Shown here one piece after another: positions 1 through 11,689 of a stretch of DNA of 64,000 nt. Numbering within the stretch: the stretch's first letter is position 1; each line of letters opens with the position of its first letter. Under the pieces are notes generated by a model that searched no databases, was not told where the DNA came from, and was given only the letters and a program-made list of their open reading frames with translations. The translations under genes were made by a program, and so were the position numbers. The stretch spans positions 744,001 to 808,000 of the forward strand of contig OU452208.1 in NCBI GenBank assembly GCA_911728435.2. Direction: 5' to 3'. This DNA is from Apoderus coryli (Eukaryota > Arthropoda > Insecta > Coleoptera > Attelabidae).

Positions 1-660
1 GAGTGGAAATACATACAAAGGACTTTTGGAACCAAATTGACGAAATTATAAGAGAATCATCAGATAATCGATTTCAATCAGTAAGTTTTGATAACCCAGA
101 AAGTTCCAGCCTAAATACACCCCCAAATTTAATCATAGATAGAGACGATAACATGTCGCTACAAGTAAATGTAGACGAAGACATAAACCTTGACCTACCC
201 GAATTCCTACACGCAAATATACAACCAAATGAAAACGAAAATTTACATAAAAGTGACGATGGACATACTGTACATTCTAATTCCATTCAAAATCCTATAT
301 TTGAAATTCCTATAGTAGACTATCCGATAAACCATGGTAAAAACCAAATATTCATAGATACTGTTTTGCATTCTCCATCTCCACCTAAAAGACTACTCTT
401 ATATGAAACTAAGCAACGAATTAAAGTTCAACTCTCTGAAAATAATTTCGAACAAGACACTATTAATTTTGTGAAAAATTATATTTCTCCTGATGTTACT
501 TATCATGTATATTTCGAAAAACCTGATACTTATAAAAAGTTCTCTGTTATCTTGCAACGTGTGTTTTCCTCTAATGCATTGAAATTAAGAAAATGTAATG
601 CGAAACTCATTGACGTAACAAATAAACATAATATACAAGATATTATACAAATGTACCACG
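1..660 (+). mobile_element. Element A: 5' piece of errantivirus-type pol (RNase H-integrase linker), truncated by window edge
   Basis: The open frame from base 3 to the stop near 674 matches, at protein level, the linker between RNase H and integrase in the pol gene of element B (the shared run reads like SENNFEQD, then KLIDVTNK). The homology ends at 660; the last codons before the stop at 672-674 come from the inserted element B. The same frame resumes at 6319 with the integrase zinc-binding region. This is therefore the upstream half of one provirus (A) split by another. The protease, reverse transcriptase and RNase H parts of A lie left of the window. No start codon is expected here because pol is read as part of a polyprotein. 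Confidence 0.85.
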
Positions 661-678
661 AATTATATAATTAATCTT
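661..678 (+). repeat. 18-bp remnant of element B 5' LTR
   Basis: Bases 661-678 are identical to the first 18 bases of the element B 3' LTR (6067-6084). Directly after them comes the protease region of pol at 679. The rest of the 5' LTR, the primer-binding site and gag are therefore missing, removed by one deletion that leaves only the LTR tip. The left target-duplication copy CACG is at 657-660. Confidence 0.85.
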
Positions 679-3600
679 GCGAATTGCCTTATATAATTTT
701 ACCTGAGCATAACTTAAAATTATTAATCGATTCTGGGTCAACAAAATCTTTTATTGATCCTGATATAGCATTTAAAATTTTTCCAAAATTAATACAAAAT
801 GATCCATTTATTGTATCAACTGTTTTTCAACAATCTACACATAAATATAGTATTTTAATGCCATCTTCGAAAATTTTTAAACTACCTAGATTGACAAATT
901 TGAAATTTTATGTTTTTAAATTTCATGATACTTTTAACGGATTGATAGGATTAGACAATCTGAAAATATTACAATCAACTCTTAATTTCGAGAAAGGATT
1001 TTTGATCACACCTTATACCAAAATAAAACTTTTATTTCATAAAACAAAAAATGAGGTTGACAATAATAATGTGATTACTATACCTGGAAGACACGAACAA
1101 ATTATAAAAATTAAAACATCAATTAATAATGGAGAAATTATAGTACCTTATCAAAAAATTCAAAATTGCGAAATTCCAGAAAGTTTAACAATATCTTCAA
1201 ATGGCTATGCTCTAACAAGTATTTTAAACAGTAATTCTGATGATATAACCTTAGATCTATCAAATACTTTTGAAGTAGAAAATTTTGATAGGAAAAATAT
1301 TGAAAAATTTAATTTTAACAATTTTGACGACAGTAAAAAACATAAATTAGACATTTCTAAAATTTGTATCGATAATTTAAACGAAGAGGAAAAAGCAAAA
1401 ATAATTAATATTTGCAGAGAATTTGCTGATATATTTTATAACGAAAATGAACCCTTAACTTTTACAAGTAAAATAAAACATAATATAAAAACAACGGATG
1501 AAGTACCAGCTTACACAAAATCGTATAGGTATCCTTTTGTTCATAAGAAAGAGGTACAAAATCAAATTAAAAAAATGCTAGATCAAAAAATTATTAAACC
1601 AAGTGTTTCACCCTGGAGCTCTCCCATTTGGGTAGTCCCAAAGAAGATCGATGCCAGTGGCAAGCAAAAGTGGCGAGTTGTCGTTGACTATAGGAAACTC
1701 AACGCTAAAACTATAGATGACCGTTATCCTCTACCAAACATAACTGACTTACTGGATAAACTCGGAAAATGTCAATATTTTACCATTTTGGACCTAGCCA
1801 GCGGATTTCACCAGATCGAGATGAATGACAAGGACATTGAAAAAACAGCTTTTAATACAGAACATGGACACTATGAATTTCTGCGAATGCCCTTTGGACT
1901 GAAAAATGCCCCCGCAACCTTCCAAAGAGCAATGGACAATATACTACGTGGTATTCAGAACGAAAAATGTCTGGTATATCTTGACGACATAATAATTTTC
2001 TCGACTTCCTTACAAGAACATATCGAAAACTTAAGATCAGTATTTCAGAGACTACGCGATTCAAATTTCAAAATTCAAATAGACAAGTCAAAATTCTTAC
2101 AAAAAGAAGTAGGTTATCTAGGACATATAGTAACCCCCGAAGGTGTTAAACCCGATCCTCAAAAAATTAAAGCTATAAAAAATTTCCCCATACCTAGATC
2201 AACAAAACAAATAAAAGGATTCTTAGGACTTTTAGGTTATTATCGAAGATTCATCGATAACTTTGCAAAGATAACAAAACCTTTAACAAAGTGTTTAAAA
2301 AAAGGTGCAAAAATAGATTTAAACGATGAATATATTTCTTGTTTCGAAACCTGTAAAAATCTTCTTATTAATGAACCGATACTTCAATATCCAGATTTTT
2401 CCAAATCATTCAACCTTACAACAGACGCTAGTAATGTTTCGATAGGTGCCATCTTGTCCCAAGGCCCTATAGGCAGTGACCTTCCCGTTGCGTATGCCTC
2501 CAGAACCCTAAATGAATCTGAGAAAAAGTATTCCACAATTGAAAAGGAATTATTAGCAATTGTTTGGTCCACCAAGTATTTCCGACCATATCTTTATGGC
2601 AGGAAATTTAATATAATTACTGACCATAAGCCCCTACAATGGCTATTCTCATTAAAAGATCCAAATTCAAAGTTAATGTGTTGGCGTATTAAACTAGAAG
2701 AGTACGATTACACAATTACATATAAAAAAGGCAAACTAAACACAAATGCAGATGCATTATCGCGCGTCGAAATCCACACTAAAGAAACTGATAACGTTCA
2801 AAACGCAGATAATAGCCCAGAAAGTTTTAATTTAGATGAATTTATAAACGAAGTTGCAAATGTAATTTTACCTGATAAAACACCACAACTCGACAATGTA
2901 TCTTTACAAGTTAACTTAGACGAAACAGAGAACGATATACAGGATGAACATGACATACATAATAACGACAATACTATACATTCAAACGCAGAACAAAACC
3001 ATGTAGTGGACATACCAATTAGGGAAAATCCTTTAAATTTTGGACAAAATCAAATAATTATTACTTCCGTATTACATTCACCTAGTAAACCAAAGATTAC
3101 TATATTATTTGAGAAAAAGAAAAGAATTAATGTACAAATATCTGAAAATAATTTTGAACAAGATGTTGTTAACTTTGTAAAAGATTATATATCTCCAAAC
3201 TTTCAATATTACATTTATTTTGAAAATGAAAAACCTGGTATATATGAAAAGTTTTCAGCAGCGTTACAAAAACATTTCAAATGGCCGTCTATAAAATTAA
3301 AAAAATGTAATTCAAAATTAATAGATGTCACAAATAAGGACAACATCCATGACATTATTAAAAATTATCATGAAGGTAAGACAAATCACCGAGGTATTGA
3401 CGAAACAACAAGTAGAATAAAAACCAAATACTATTGGCCTTTCATAAAGCAATCTATACAGACATTTATTAATGATTGTGAAGTGTGTCAACAATCTAAG
3501 TATGAGAGACACCCTGTAAATATCCAGATGAACCTTACACCTACTCCTACACAACCTTTCCAAATAATCCATTTAGATACATTTACTTTAGAACAAACGA

Positions 3601-4373
3601 AGTTTTTAACAATTATAGATAGTTTTTCGAAATATGCTCAAGCATATAGCATTCCCACATTAGCAGGTACAGAAATAGTTAATAATTTATTAACCTTTTT
3701 CACCCACCACGGTATTCCTAAACATATTACAGTCGATAATGGTACTGAATTTAAGAATACTGTAGTACAAGAACTTTTCAAATTACACAAAGTCAATGTA
3801 CATTTTTGTTCACCTAACCATCCTCAATCTAATGGAATTATCGAACGATTCCATTCCACTATTATAGAACATATACGTTTGTTAAATACAAAGGGATTTT
3901 TAAAAACAAATATAAAAATGAAAATGATATATGCAATTCTTGCCTATAATCATTCGATTCATTCTGCAACAAAATTAAAACCAATAGATGTCATCAATGG
4001 ACATATCACTAGTAATGATCCATTTGATATGGAAATCGATTAGATACTAATTAATGACTATATCAATGAACACAAAGAAAAGTCTAAACTCATTTATTCT
4101 AAACTAAATTCCGATCTTATGCACAATAAAGAAAAACTTATTGAAAATCTAAACAAAGATAGAGACCATCCCGGTATCTTTCAACCTCAACAAACAGTTC
4201 ATATTAAAAAACATATAAGACAAAAGAATGCGAATAAATTTAGTAAATCTACTACCTTAACTGATGCAAATGAACAAAATAAAACTGTGTCTACTGAAAA
4301 TAGAGAAAAAATCCACATGGATAATTTAAATCGACCTTTAAAGCATACATATACATTTCCTAATAAAAATTAA
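679..4373 (+). pseudogene. pol: Element B pol (protease-RT-RNase H-integrase), one in-frame stop
   Basis: This is a Ty3/gypsy (errantivirus-type) pol polyprotein that has lost its 5' end with gag. The frame is open up to a TAG at 4041-4043 and then continues in the same frame to the TAA at 4371-4373. In order it shows an aspartic protease with the DSGS active site (about residue 16-19), a reverse transcriptase with YLDD near base 1980, an RNase H (TTDAS then ITDHKP), a divergent linker, an integrase zinc finger (HxxxxH-type segment then CEVC) and a DDE core with D in HLDTF, D in DNGTEF and E in IIERFHS. All catalytic residues that I can locate are kept. The single stop falls in the integrase C-terminal region, where element A has Arg. 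The first codon is TTG, so the apparent start is an artefact of the truncation. Confidence 0.92.
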
Positions 4374-4396
4374 AGTAAACAATTTGAACTTTTCAG

Positions 4397-6076
4397 ATTG
4401 CCCCTGATTTTGGGACAGACAAAAATAACTGTACGAAACTTGGATAAAAATACTGGACTTATACCACTGAAACTAGGAACGACAAAAGTAGAAGAATATT
4501 CGCACACTTTAATACATTATTACGATTTATCACCGATAGTCGAACAAGTTGAAAAACTCAAATCTCAAACTCATTCAATAATTAAAATAATTAATACACA
4601 TGGTGACTATTATTCTGATGTTTCAAATTATTACAAAGTTTTAAGATTTATAGAAGAAAAAGTGGAGACAAAAATTAATGAAATTATTCCTCAAGAAAGA
4701 ACTCGAACAAAAAGAGGTCTTATTAATGGAATAGGTTCAATCTTTAAAGCCATCACAGGAAACTTAGATGCCTATGATGCAGAACGATACGAAAGTTTAA
4801 TAAAACAGTTACAAGAAAATCAAAAAGAATTATCTTCAAAATTAAATAAGCAAGGATCTTTAGCAATTACTCTCATAGAAAAATTCAATAATACTATTCA
4901 ACAAATAAATCATAACGAAGAGCTATTGGAAAAGAAAGTGAAAGAATTTGCAAGTTACGTACAAAGGCAACATTATAAAGAAAATTCTATGTATATGAAA
5001 GAAGTTCTAAATCAAATAATAAATATGTACGAAATAATCAATTCAATTCTGCAGGATATCGAAAATTCCATTCTATTTGCAAGACTTCAAATTATGCATC
5101 CTAGTATAATCAAAACTTCGGATCTTTATCAAGAATTACTGATTTTACAAAAACATTTTAAAGAAGAACAATTTCCAGTCGAATTAACTTTACAAAATAC
5201 CCCTGTAATTGAACAAATAATTAAAATCGACAGCTATATATTTAATAACAGAATAACTTATATTTTACATATTCCTTTAATGTTTCCATCTAATTTCGAA
5301 ATGTATCATTTGTTTTCAATACCAATATTTTCGAAGGGTCAGTTTAAGGCTATTATACCTCAAAATAAATATTTAATAATAAATCAGTTGTACTACGCAT
5401 TTATGGGTACCCCCTGTAAGAAGATGCAACGCAAACTCTTCATTTGCGACAATATAAATTTGAACGAGATTTCCAGCGAAGCCAACCCTTGCGAAATCCA
5501 GTTGTTAAATTCGAAGAACACCTCCACATGCCAACAAACATCAATTGTTATCACCAAGCCTACCCTTAAGCAACTAGAAGCCAATTTATGGATCACGTTA
5601 CTTCCATCAACTCAATCAATCAAATTAAAATGTAATGAACAAGAAGAAATTGTTAAAATGATTGGAACTCATCTGTTCGATGTTCCTATTGATTGTCAAT
5701 TATCAGTCAATGAATGGACAATTACAAACAAACAACGAAAAATCAAGCAATTATGTTTCCTGAGTTAGACGTTGATGTAAAGTTCACACCTCAACCTAAC
5801 CTGAGCTTAACTCTAAAAGAAGTTAAACTCGATGAACTTCAAGATATCAAAACCCAATTTCTGAACAATGAAGCCGATTTAACGTTTCAAAAGGTCACCA
5901 AATATCCAAGTGTATGGACAATTCTAATCTACATATCCGCCACCATCGGAGTTTTATATATGTGCTACAAGAAACTTCGACCCAAACGAATCAAGTCGCA
6001 ACCACCCCAGGAGTTAGATGTTCAGCTACCTCAGTTACCCTCCTTCGCTGAATCTTCGAGGGGAGGAATTATATAA
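4397..6076 (+). pseudogene. env: Element B env, baculovirus-F-like envelope protein, frameshifted
   Basis: Envelope gene of the insect endogenous retrovirus type. It opens directly after a 3' splice acceptor (tttcag, 4391-4396), as expected for an env made from a spliced subgenomic RNA, and has no convincing ATG of its own. A furin-type site RTKR is followed by a GLINGIGS-type fusion peptide and the LDAYDAERY motif shared by errantivirus Env and baculovirus F proteins. A heptad-rich stretch follows. The frame runs to a stop at about 5768. The C-terminal part, with a membrane segment near 5920-5980 and a short cytoplasmic tail, is in another frame (about 5714-6076), so there is a frameshift between about 5714 and 5768. 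The protein is not expressible intact. Confidence 0.88.
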
Positions 6077-6314
6077 TTAATCTTCATATGAAGTATATGA
6101 AATGTATATGATAAATATTGTTTATCTCGCATAAGTTAATAATTGTTTATGTAGTTATTTTTTCATTACTTTGCTTAATATTATTTTTTCAGTTAGGACA
6201 GTCAGTCAGAAAGAAGCTTTTGAATGTATAAGATATAATTTTGAAACTTAAATTGTAATTGTTTAATAAAATAAAGTTTTTAAAAACATAGATCTTTGGC
6301 GTTGTGAGATAATT
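6057..6314 (+). repeat. Element B polypurine tract and 3' LTR
   Basis: The polypurine tract gaggggagg (about 6058-6066) primes plus-strand synthesis. The LTR runs from 6067 (aattatataatt) to 6314 (ataatt), 248 bp, with inverted AATT-type ends as in errantiviruses. It has an AATAAA-type signal near 6267. The base after it begins the right target duplication CATG (6315-6318), which pairs with CACG at 657-660. Boundaries were set by where element A coding resumes. Confidence 0.82.
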
Positions 6315-7286
6315 CATGAAAGCAAAACAAACCATCGTGGCAAAGACGAAACATTTTCTCAAATTAAAGGCAAATACTATTGGCCAAATATGAAATCTTC
6401 TATACAAACATATATCAATGAATGCGAAATATGTCAACAATGCCAATACGAAAGGAACCCTATTAAAATTCCAATGAATCTGACCCCTACAGCAAATCAT
6501 CCTTTTCAAATTGTTCATCTAAATACCTTTACTTTTGAACAAAATAAATTTCTTACAATAATTGATAGCTTTTCCAAATTCGCACAAGCGTATATTCTTA
6601 ATTCTTCCTCAGGCATTGAAATAGCTGATAATCTACTAAACTTCTTTAGCAATCATGGTGTACCAAAACAAATAATTGTAGACAACGGTACTGAATTTAA
6701 AAATTCTGTTATCACTGAATTTTTGGCCTTGCATAAAGTTAAAATTCACTTTATATCACCAAATCACCCAGACTCAAATGATATTATAGAAAGATTTCAC
6801 TCAACAATTATTGAACATCTTCGATTGCTTAATAATCAAAATTTCTCAAAATGTTCGGTAAAAAGCAAAATGGTGTATGCTGTATTAGCCTACAACCATT
6901 CAATACATTCAGTAACTAAATTGAAACCTATAGACGTTATTAAAGGGCATATTACGAATAATGAGCTGTTTGATATAAACATTGATCGAATATTAATAAA
7001 CGACTATGTAAATAACCACAAAGAAGAGGCCAAACTACTTTACGGAAAAATTAATTCGGATATAATTCAAAACAAAGAAAAGATAATATCAACACATAAT
7101 AAAGGTTGCGATGATCCTAACATTTTTAAACCAAACCAAAAAGTCTTTCCAAAAAAGCATGTACGGCAGAAGAATGCAAACAAATTCGATAAACCCGCCA
7201 CTGTTCAATCAGTAAACATCGAGAGAAACACTGTATCAACTGACACTCATAACAAGATTCATATGAGTAATTTAAACGTCCCTTGA
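6315..7286 (+). pseudogene. pol: Element A pol, integrase and C-terminal part
   Basis: This continues the reading frame that stops at 660. It holds the integrase zinc-binding segment (TNHRGKDE, then CEICQQC), the DDE core and the C-terminal domain, ending at TGA 7284-7286. Compared with element B, the first catalytic Asp is changed: HLNTF here against HLDTF in B. The residues before the catalytic Glu also differ (DIIERFHS against GIIERFHS). The second Asp (DNGTEF) and the Glu are kept. The Asp-to-Asn change should abolish strand transfer. The frame is otherwise open, so the integrase was probably lost by point mutation before or after B inserted. Confidence 0.88.
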
Positions 7287-7403
7287 GGAATGTTTATTCA
7301 TTTGATGCTAACTAAAAAAAAATAATTAAATATAGTTTAATATATGCACTTACTTCAGTTACATAAACTAGTTGTTTACACATTTTTCTTACTTACATTA
7401 CAG

Positions 7404-9041
7404 ACTTCCCGGAGTTCACGGACTCTCAGAAACCATTACGCAGCGAAACCTTAACAACAACCTTGGTCTAATTCCAATGAAGATAGGCAGTGGGAAAATT
7501 ACAAAATTCTCACATTCTATTATATTTAATTATGATCTTAATTCTATTTTGAACGAAGTTGAAAATTTAAACATAAAATCAAAATTTCTTACTAGTACGA
7601 TTAATAAAAACACCCAATACCAAAATGATAGTTCAAATTATTTAAAAATTTTAAATTTTATCAAAGAGAGGGTACAAGACAAATTAAATGAAATAGTGCC
7701 CCAAAGAATCAGAAACAAAAGAGGTTTAATAAACGGTTTAGGCTCTGTATTTAAATCAATCTCTGGCAACTTAGATGCGTATGATGGTGAAAGATATGAT
7801 TCATTAATAAAAGAACTTCAGAAGAATCAAAACGAGCTCTCTTTAGCTGTTAAAACACAAAATACACTCTCTACTGAAACTATGAACAAATTTAACAACG
7901 CAATTCAACGGATAAACCATAATGAAAAAGTGTTAGAATCAAGAATAAATCAAATTTCTCTAATAGTAAAAGGAAGTGTTTATAAGGAGAATAGCTTTTA
8001 TATAAAAGATGTTATAACTCAAATAATAAATATGTTTGAGATAATTGAATCAATTTTACAGGATATTGAAAACTCTATAGCTTTTGCAAAACTTGGATCA
8101 ATGCATCCTAGCATTATTAAAACAAAAGAATTATTTAATGTTCTTAAACAAGTAGAATCAAAACTTACCTCCGATACAGTACCAATAAATCTCACTCTTG
8201 GAAACATCCCAATAATACAAAAAAAAATAATTAAAATAAATTGTTTTATATTCAATAATAAAATTACCTATATTCTTCATCTTCCTATAACCTATTCTGA
8301 AACCTTTAATCTATACCACCTTTATTCTATTCCTACACCTTTTGAAGGTCAGTTTAAGGCGATAGTTTTAACAAATAAATTTCTCGCGAAAACTAAATTG
8401 CACTACGCATTTTCTGGTACACCCTGTATTTATGTGAAATGGAAATACAAGACTACGCAGAAATCAAAGACAATCCTTGTGAAGTTCAATTACTAGAATA
8501 TAAAACTGCTTCTTCATGTAAACAAACTCAAGTCACCATACCGAAGCCTACATTTAAAAGGCTTAGTGAATCAAATCAGTGGTTAGCCTTCCTACCAGTA
8601 ACAGAATTGGCTACCCTAAAATGTCCAAGTCAAGAAGAAACAATCGAAATCAAAGGAACGCACCTATTCAGCATACCTCCAAAGTGCACGTTGAAAATTG
8701 CAACAGAAATATTAACGAACGATGATGAAACGTTAATTAACATACCTCCAACATTATTTCCACAACTAGACTACTCAACTCCAAACACAGAAATTAAACT
8801 TCCATTAGAAAAATTAAATCTAGATGAAATTCAAGAAATCCACATTCCGTACGATCCAAAACTTCACTTTCTGCCAGTGACGAGAAACTTGAATATTTGG
8901 ACAATCACTGCGTTTTTTGTAATTATGCTAATGTTCAGTTATTTCGTTTATCAAAAATATAAACAGTGGTGTTGTAAAAGACATTCAACAAATCAAGAAG
9001 AACCTGGAATCAACCTAGCTAATGTTCGACTCCCTCAGTAA
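7404..9041 (+). pseudogene. env: Element A env, envelope protein, frameshifted
   Basis: Envelope gene related to that of element B. A splice acceptor (acattacag, ending 7403) precedes it by 0 bp. The first frame runs to about 8430 and shows the furin-type site RNKR followed by GLINGLGS and LDAYDGERY, then a helical region. The frame changes near 8425-8440, where about 20 bases present in B are missing after the GTPC motif; the rest of the ectodomain, the membrane segment (near 8900-8950) and the tail are read from 8439 to the TAA at 9039-9041. The break separates the fusion subunit from its membrane anchor. Confidence 0.87.
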
Positions 9042-9061
9042 CCCTTATGAGTCGAAACTAC

Positions 9062-9293
9062 GAGGGGAGGCGTTATATCACCCTATACTGCTGAGTCCAT
9101 AATAATAGTAAACTCATTCCAAGAAGCTGTACACATGGAAGGGGCTGCTTGAGTACCCAATGTTACATTTTATATTCAGTCTGTATGAAGCTCTCTAGTA
9201 ATTAAGTTGTAATAATAATAATTGTATTTCTAATGTTTCTTTCGTCAATATTCAAATAAATAAAAGTTTGTATTTTTAAAAAGGTGTTTAACT
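9062..9293 (+). repeat. Element A polypurine tract and 3' LTR
   Basis: Polypurine tract gaggggagg at 9062-9070, the same as in element B. The LTR starts near 9071 (cgttatatc) and contains an AATAAA-type signal near 9257. Its right end is not certain: I place it near 9290, before the Ginger-type inverted repeat begins at 9312. The 5' LTR is outside the window. Confidence 0.6.
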
Positions 9294-9311
9294 TATTAAG
9301 AAAGTTAACTA

Positions 9312-11666
9312 GTGAATGTCGATATTCACCGGTTAATGTCGACAAACACCAAATGAGATGGTGCAAGACCGAATTTTTATTAATTTCAGTATCGTTTCGG
9401 TCCTTCACCGGTGTATGTCGACAAACACCAATGAGCTTCGGTCGATGTCGGAAACGACAAGTTATAACTCGCTTTTTCTGCGGCCTCTGGTCTGTGTGAG
9501 ATTGTCGATTGTCGTCAGTCTTACGCTTAGTTTGATAGAGTGCGTGCAATCTTACTACTTTATTGAATTTAAATAAACGTTTTCATATTCTGTGCTATCT
9601 TCAATGGCTACCGCAGTGAGTAGTGACCAGTTTTTCGAAAAGTTACAAGCCCTAATTGGAAGCAAACGAGAAGACAATTGTTTTTATTTTTCTCAAGAGA
9701 AATACTCGAAAATTGTTTCAGAAGTAAGTTCGGCTAAAATTAAGTGCAGTACACCTTTGGACTATCGACGTTTGAAGCGTTTTGACATTTTACAAGTTAG
9801 TGATGAAGAAAAGTTAATTGTGCCATTGAAACCAGAAGTAAGGAATATTCAGTATTATGTTACAAATGAGGAATTGTTCGACATTCTTTCCGAAACTCAC
9901 ATAAGAACAGGCCATGGAGGAAGAACATGGATGCTTAAAGAATCGCAAATTAAATACAAAAATATTACTTATGAAGTCGTAATGTTGTATTTAAACTTGT
10001 GTAAACAATGCCAAATGAAACAGAGTGCGCCCAAAAAAGGTATTGTTGTAAAACCGATGATTAGTTCCGGATTAAACTCAAGATGTCAAGTCGATTTGAT
10101 AGACTTGCAGTCAAATAGCGATGGCGATTATAAATTTATAATGGTATATCAAGATCATTTAACAAAGTTTCTCCAGTTACGACCATTAAAGACCAAGAGA
10201 GCGGAAGAAGTGGCATATCATCTTCTTGAAATTTTCTTAATATTTGGTGCTCCGGCCATATTGCATTCGGATAATGGAAGAGAGTTCAGTAACCGAGTTA
10301 TATCTGAATTGTGCGCTATGTGGAAAGATGTTAAAATAGTGCACGGAAAGCCTCGTCATAGCCAAACGCAAGGCTCAGTCGAACGGGCCAATCAGGACAT
10401 ACAGAATATGTTAACTGCGTGGATGCACGATAATGATTCAAAAAAATGGTTAGAAGGGTTGTCGTTTGTCCAGTTTGCCAAGAACACAACTTATCATGAA
10501 GGAATACGCCAGAGTCCATATGAAGCTCTGTTTGGCGTTAAACCAAAAAGAGGAATAGCATCGTCATCTCTTCCTAATGGGGAAATTGCAGATATTGAAA
10601 CCGAAGAAGAGCTAGAAGCTTACGTTAATAGCTGTGAAGAAAATTTGGTTGAGGACCATATTGATGACCAGGTTTCAGATGAGAGTGACATAGATGATCA
10701 AAATAATAATCCGAATCCTTCATCACAAGTACTGATTGATCCGCAACCTGGCACGTCTTCTCTTCAAGTATTGACCTATCCCCAACCCAGCACGTCTTCC
10801 TCTCAAGCACTTACTAATCTGCAACCCAGCTCGCCTTCGTCTAAACTGCTGACTGAACAACACGAGCTTATTCATTTAAAAAGAATAGCCGCAAGAGAAA
10901 ATCTCCAACTTCAAGCAACAAAAATGCTGCGAACCTCAAAAACTAAATTTTCTCCGGCACAAATTGGTGATACCGTAAGAATCAAAGTTCCTGACGTCGA
11001 CCGTGGTCGTACAGACCCCCGGAATGTACTAGCGACTGTTGTTGGAATAGAGGACTCAGACTTTTATAGATTAGCAAGCAAAAGTGGTACCTTGAAGCAG
11101 CTTTTCACCTGTAATCAATTCACAATTTGTAAGGAAAAGTTACATTCCATGGATGAAGTCTCAACCACAGAAATGTCGCTAAGAGAAGCAGCTTCTGCTA
11201 ATTCAAAAAGTGGAGGGCAAGGCTATACCCGTTGTAACTGCAAAAAGAAGTGTTCCACGGCTAAATGTAGCTGTAAGAGCAAGAGGCTTTTGTGCAATTC
11301 CAAGTAGTTTGAGTTGTTGCAATAAATAATAAGTTCGTCACACATTTTCTTTGTTTTTTACATTGCAGTAAAAATATGTGTTTTATTTCTCATTTCAATT
11401 TGTTAGTTTGTATTAAGTTCAACAATGTCTTTATATTTACTGGAAAAGTTTTCACATGTTTTAACATGAAATAAATAATAAAAAGGACTTTATTGTTGTT
11501 CTTAATCAATAAAACAATGTTTCTTTTCAACATTCACCATGAGTGCATGGTGAATGTTGACATTCTCCGGTGTAAGTGAGGAATAATGATATTTGATCAA
11601 TATTTCGGACAAACGCCAAGTAACTCGGCGAATGTTGACATTCACCGGCGTATCTCGACATTCATG
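9312..11666 (+). mobile_element. Ginger-type DNA transposon with diverged terminal inverted repeats
   Basis: Bases 9312-9375 and the reverse complement of about 11603-11666 align over about 64 bases with mismatches (shared TGAATGTCGA, then CCGGT, then AATGTC). Sub-terminal copies of the same motif occur near 9410-9460, and a hairpin cattcaccatg/catggtgaatg lies at about 11530-11555. The repeats bracket one intact integrase-like transposase gene. The exact ends and the target duplication could not be fixed. Confidence 0.65.
9604..11307 (+). CDS. Ginger/KRBA2-like integrase-type transposase, intact
   Basis: The open frame runs from about 9592 (TTG) with the first ATG at 9604 and ends at TAG 11305-11307. 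It resembles the Gypsy-INteGrase-Related transposases and the vertebrate KRBA2/SCAND3 integrase-like proteins. It has an HHCC zinc finger (HIRTGH then CKQC), a DDE integrase core with D in VDLID, D in HSDNGREF and E in GSVERANQD, a low-complexity Pro/Ser/Thr linker with short repeats around 10720-10850, and a C-terminal Cys-rich CXC-like motif (CNCKKKC then CSCKSK). All catalytic and zinc residues that I can place are present and there is no frameshift. The CXC motif stops a few residues earlier than in relatives I know. It could be a recently active transposase or a domesticated gene; the flanking inverted repeats favour the first. Confidence 0.85.
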   Translation: MATAVSSDQFFEKLQALIGSKREDNCFYFSQEKYSKIVSEVSSAKIKCSTPLDYRRLKRFDILQVSDEEKLIVPLKPEVRNIQYYVTNEELFDILSETHIRTGHGGRTWMLKESQIKYKNITYEVVMLYLNLCKQCQMKQSAPKKGIVVKPMISSGLNSRCQVDLIDLQSNSDGDYKFIMVYQDHLTKFLQLRPLKTKRAEEVAYHLLEIFLIFGAPAILHSDNGREFSNRVISELCAMWKDVKIVHGKPRHSQTQGSVERANQDIQNMLTAWMHDNDSKKWLEGLSFVQFAKNTTYHEGIRQSPYEALFGVKPKRGIASSSLPNGEIADIETEEELEAYVNSCEENLVEDHIDDQVSDESDIDDQNNNPNPSSQVLIDPQPGTSSLQVLTYPQPSTSSSQALTNLQPSSPSSKLLTEQHELIHLKRIAARENLQLQATKMLRTSKTKFSPAQIGDTVRIKVPDVDRGRTDPRNVLATVVGIEDSDFYRLASKSGTLKQLFTCNQFTICKEKLHSMDEVSTTEMSLREAASANSKSGGQGYTRCNCKKKCSTAKCSCKSKRLLCNSK

Positions 11667-11689
11667 AGATTTCGGACTTTCACGGTACC

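Noticed and set aside
5393..5596. Minus-strand frames under env and pol of elements A and B
   Set aside because: They are shadows of real plus-strand retroviral genes.
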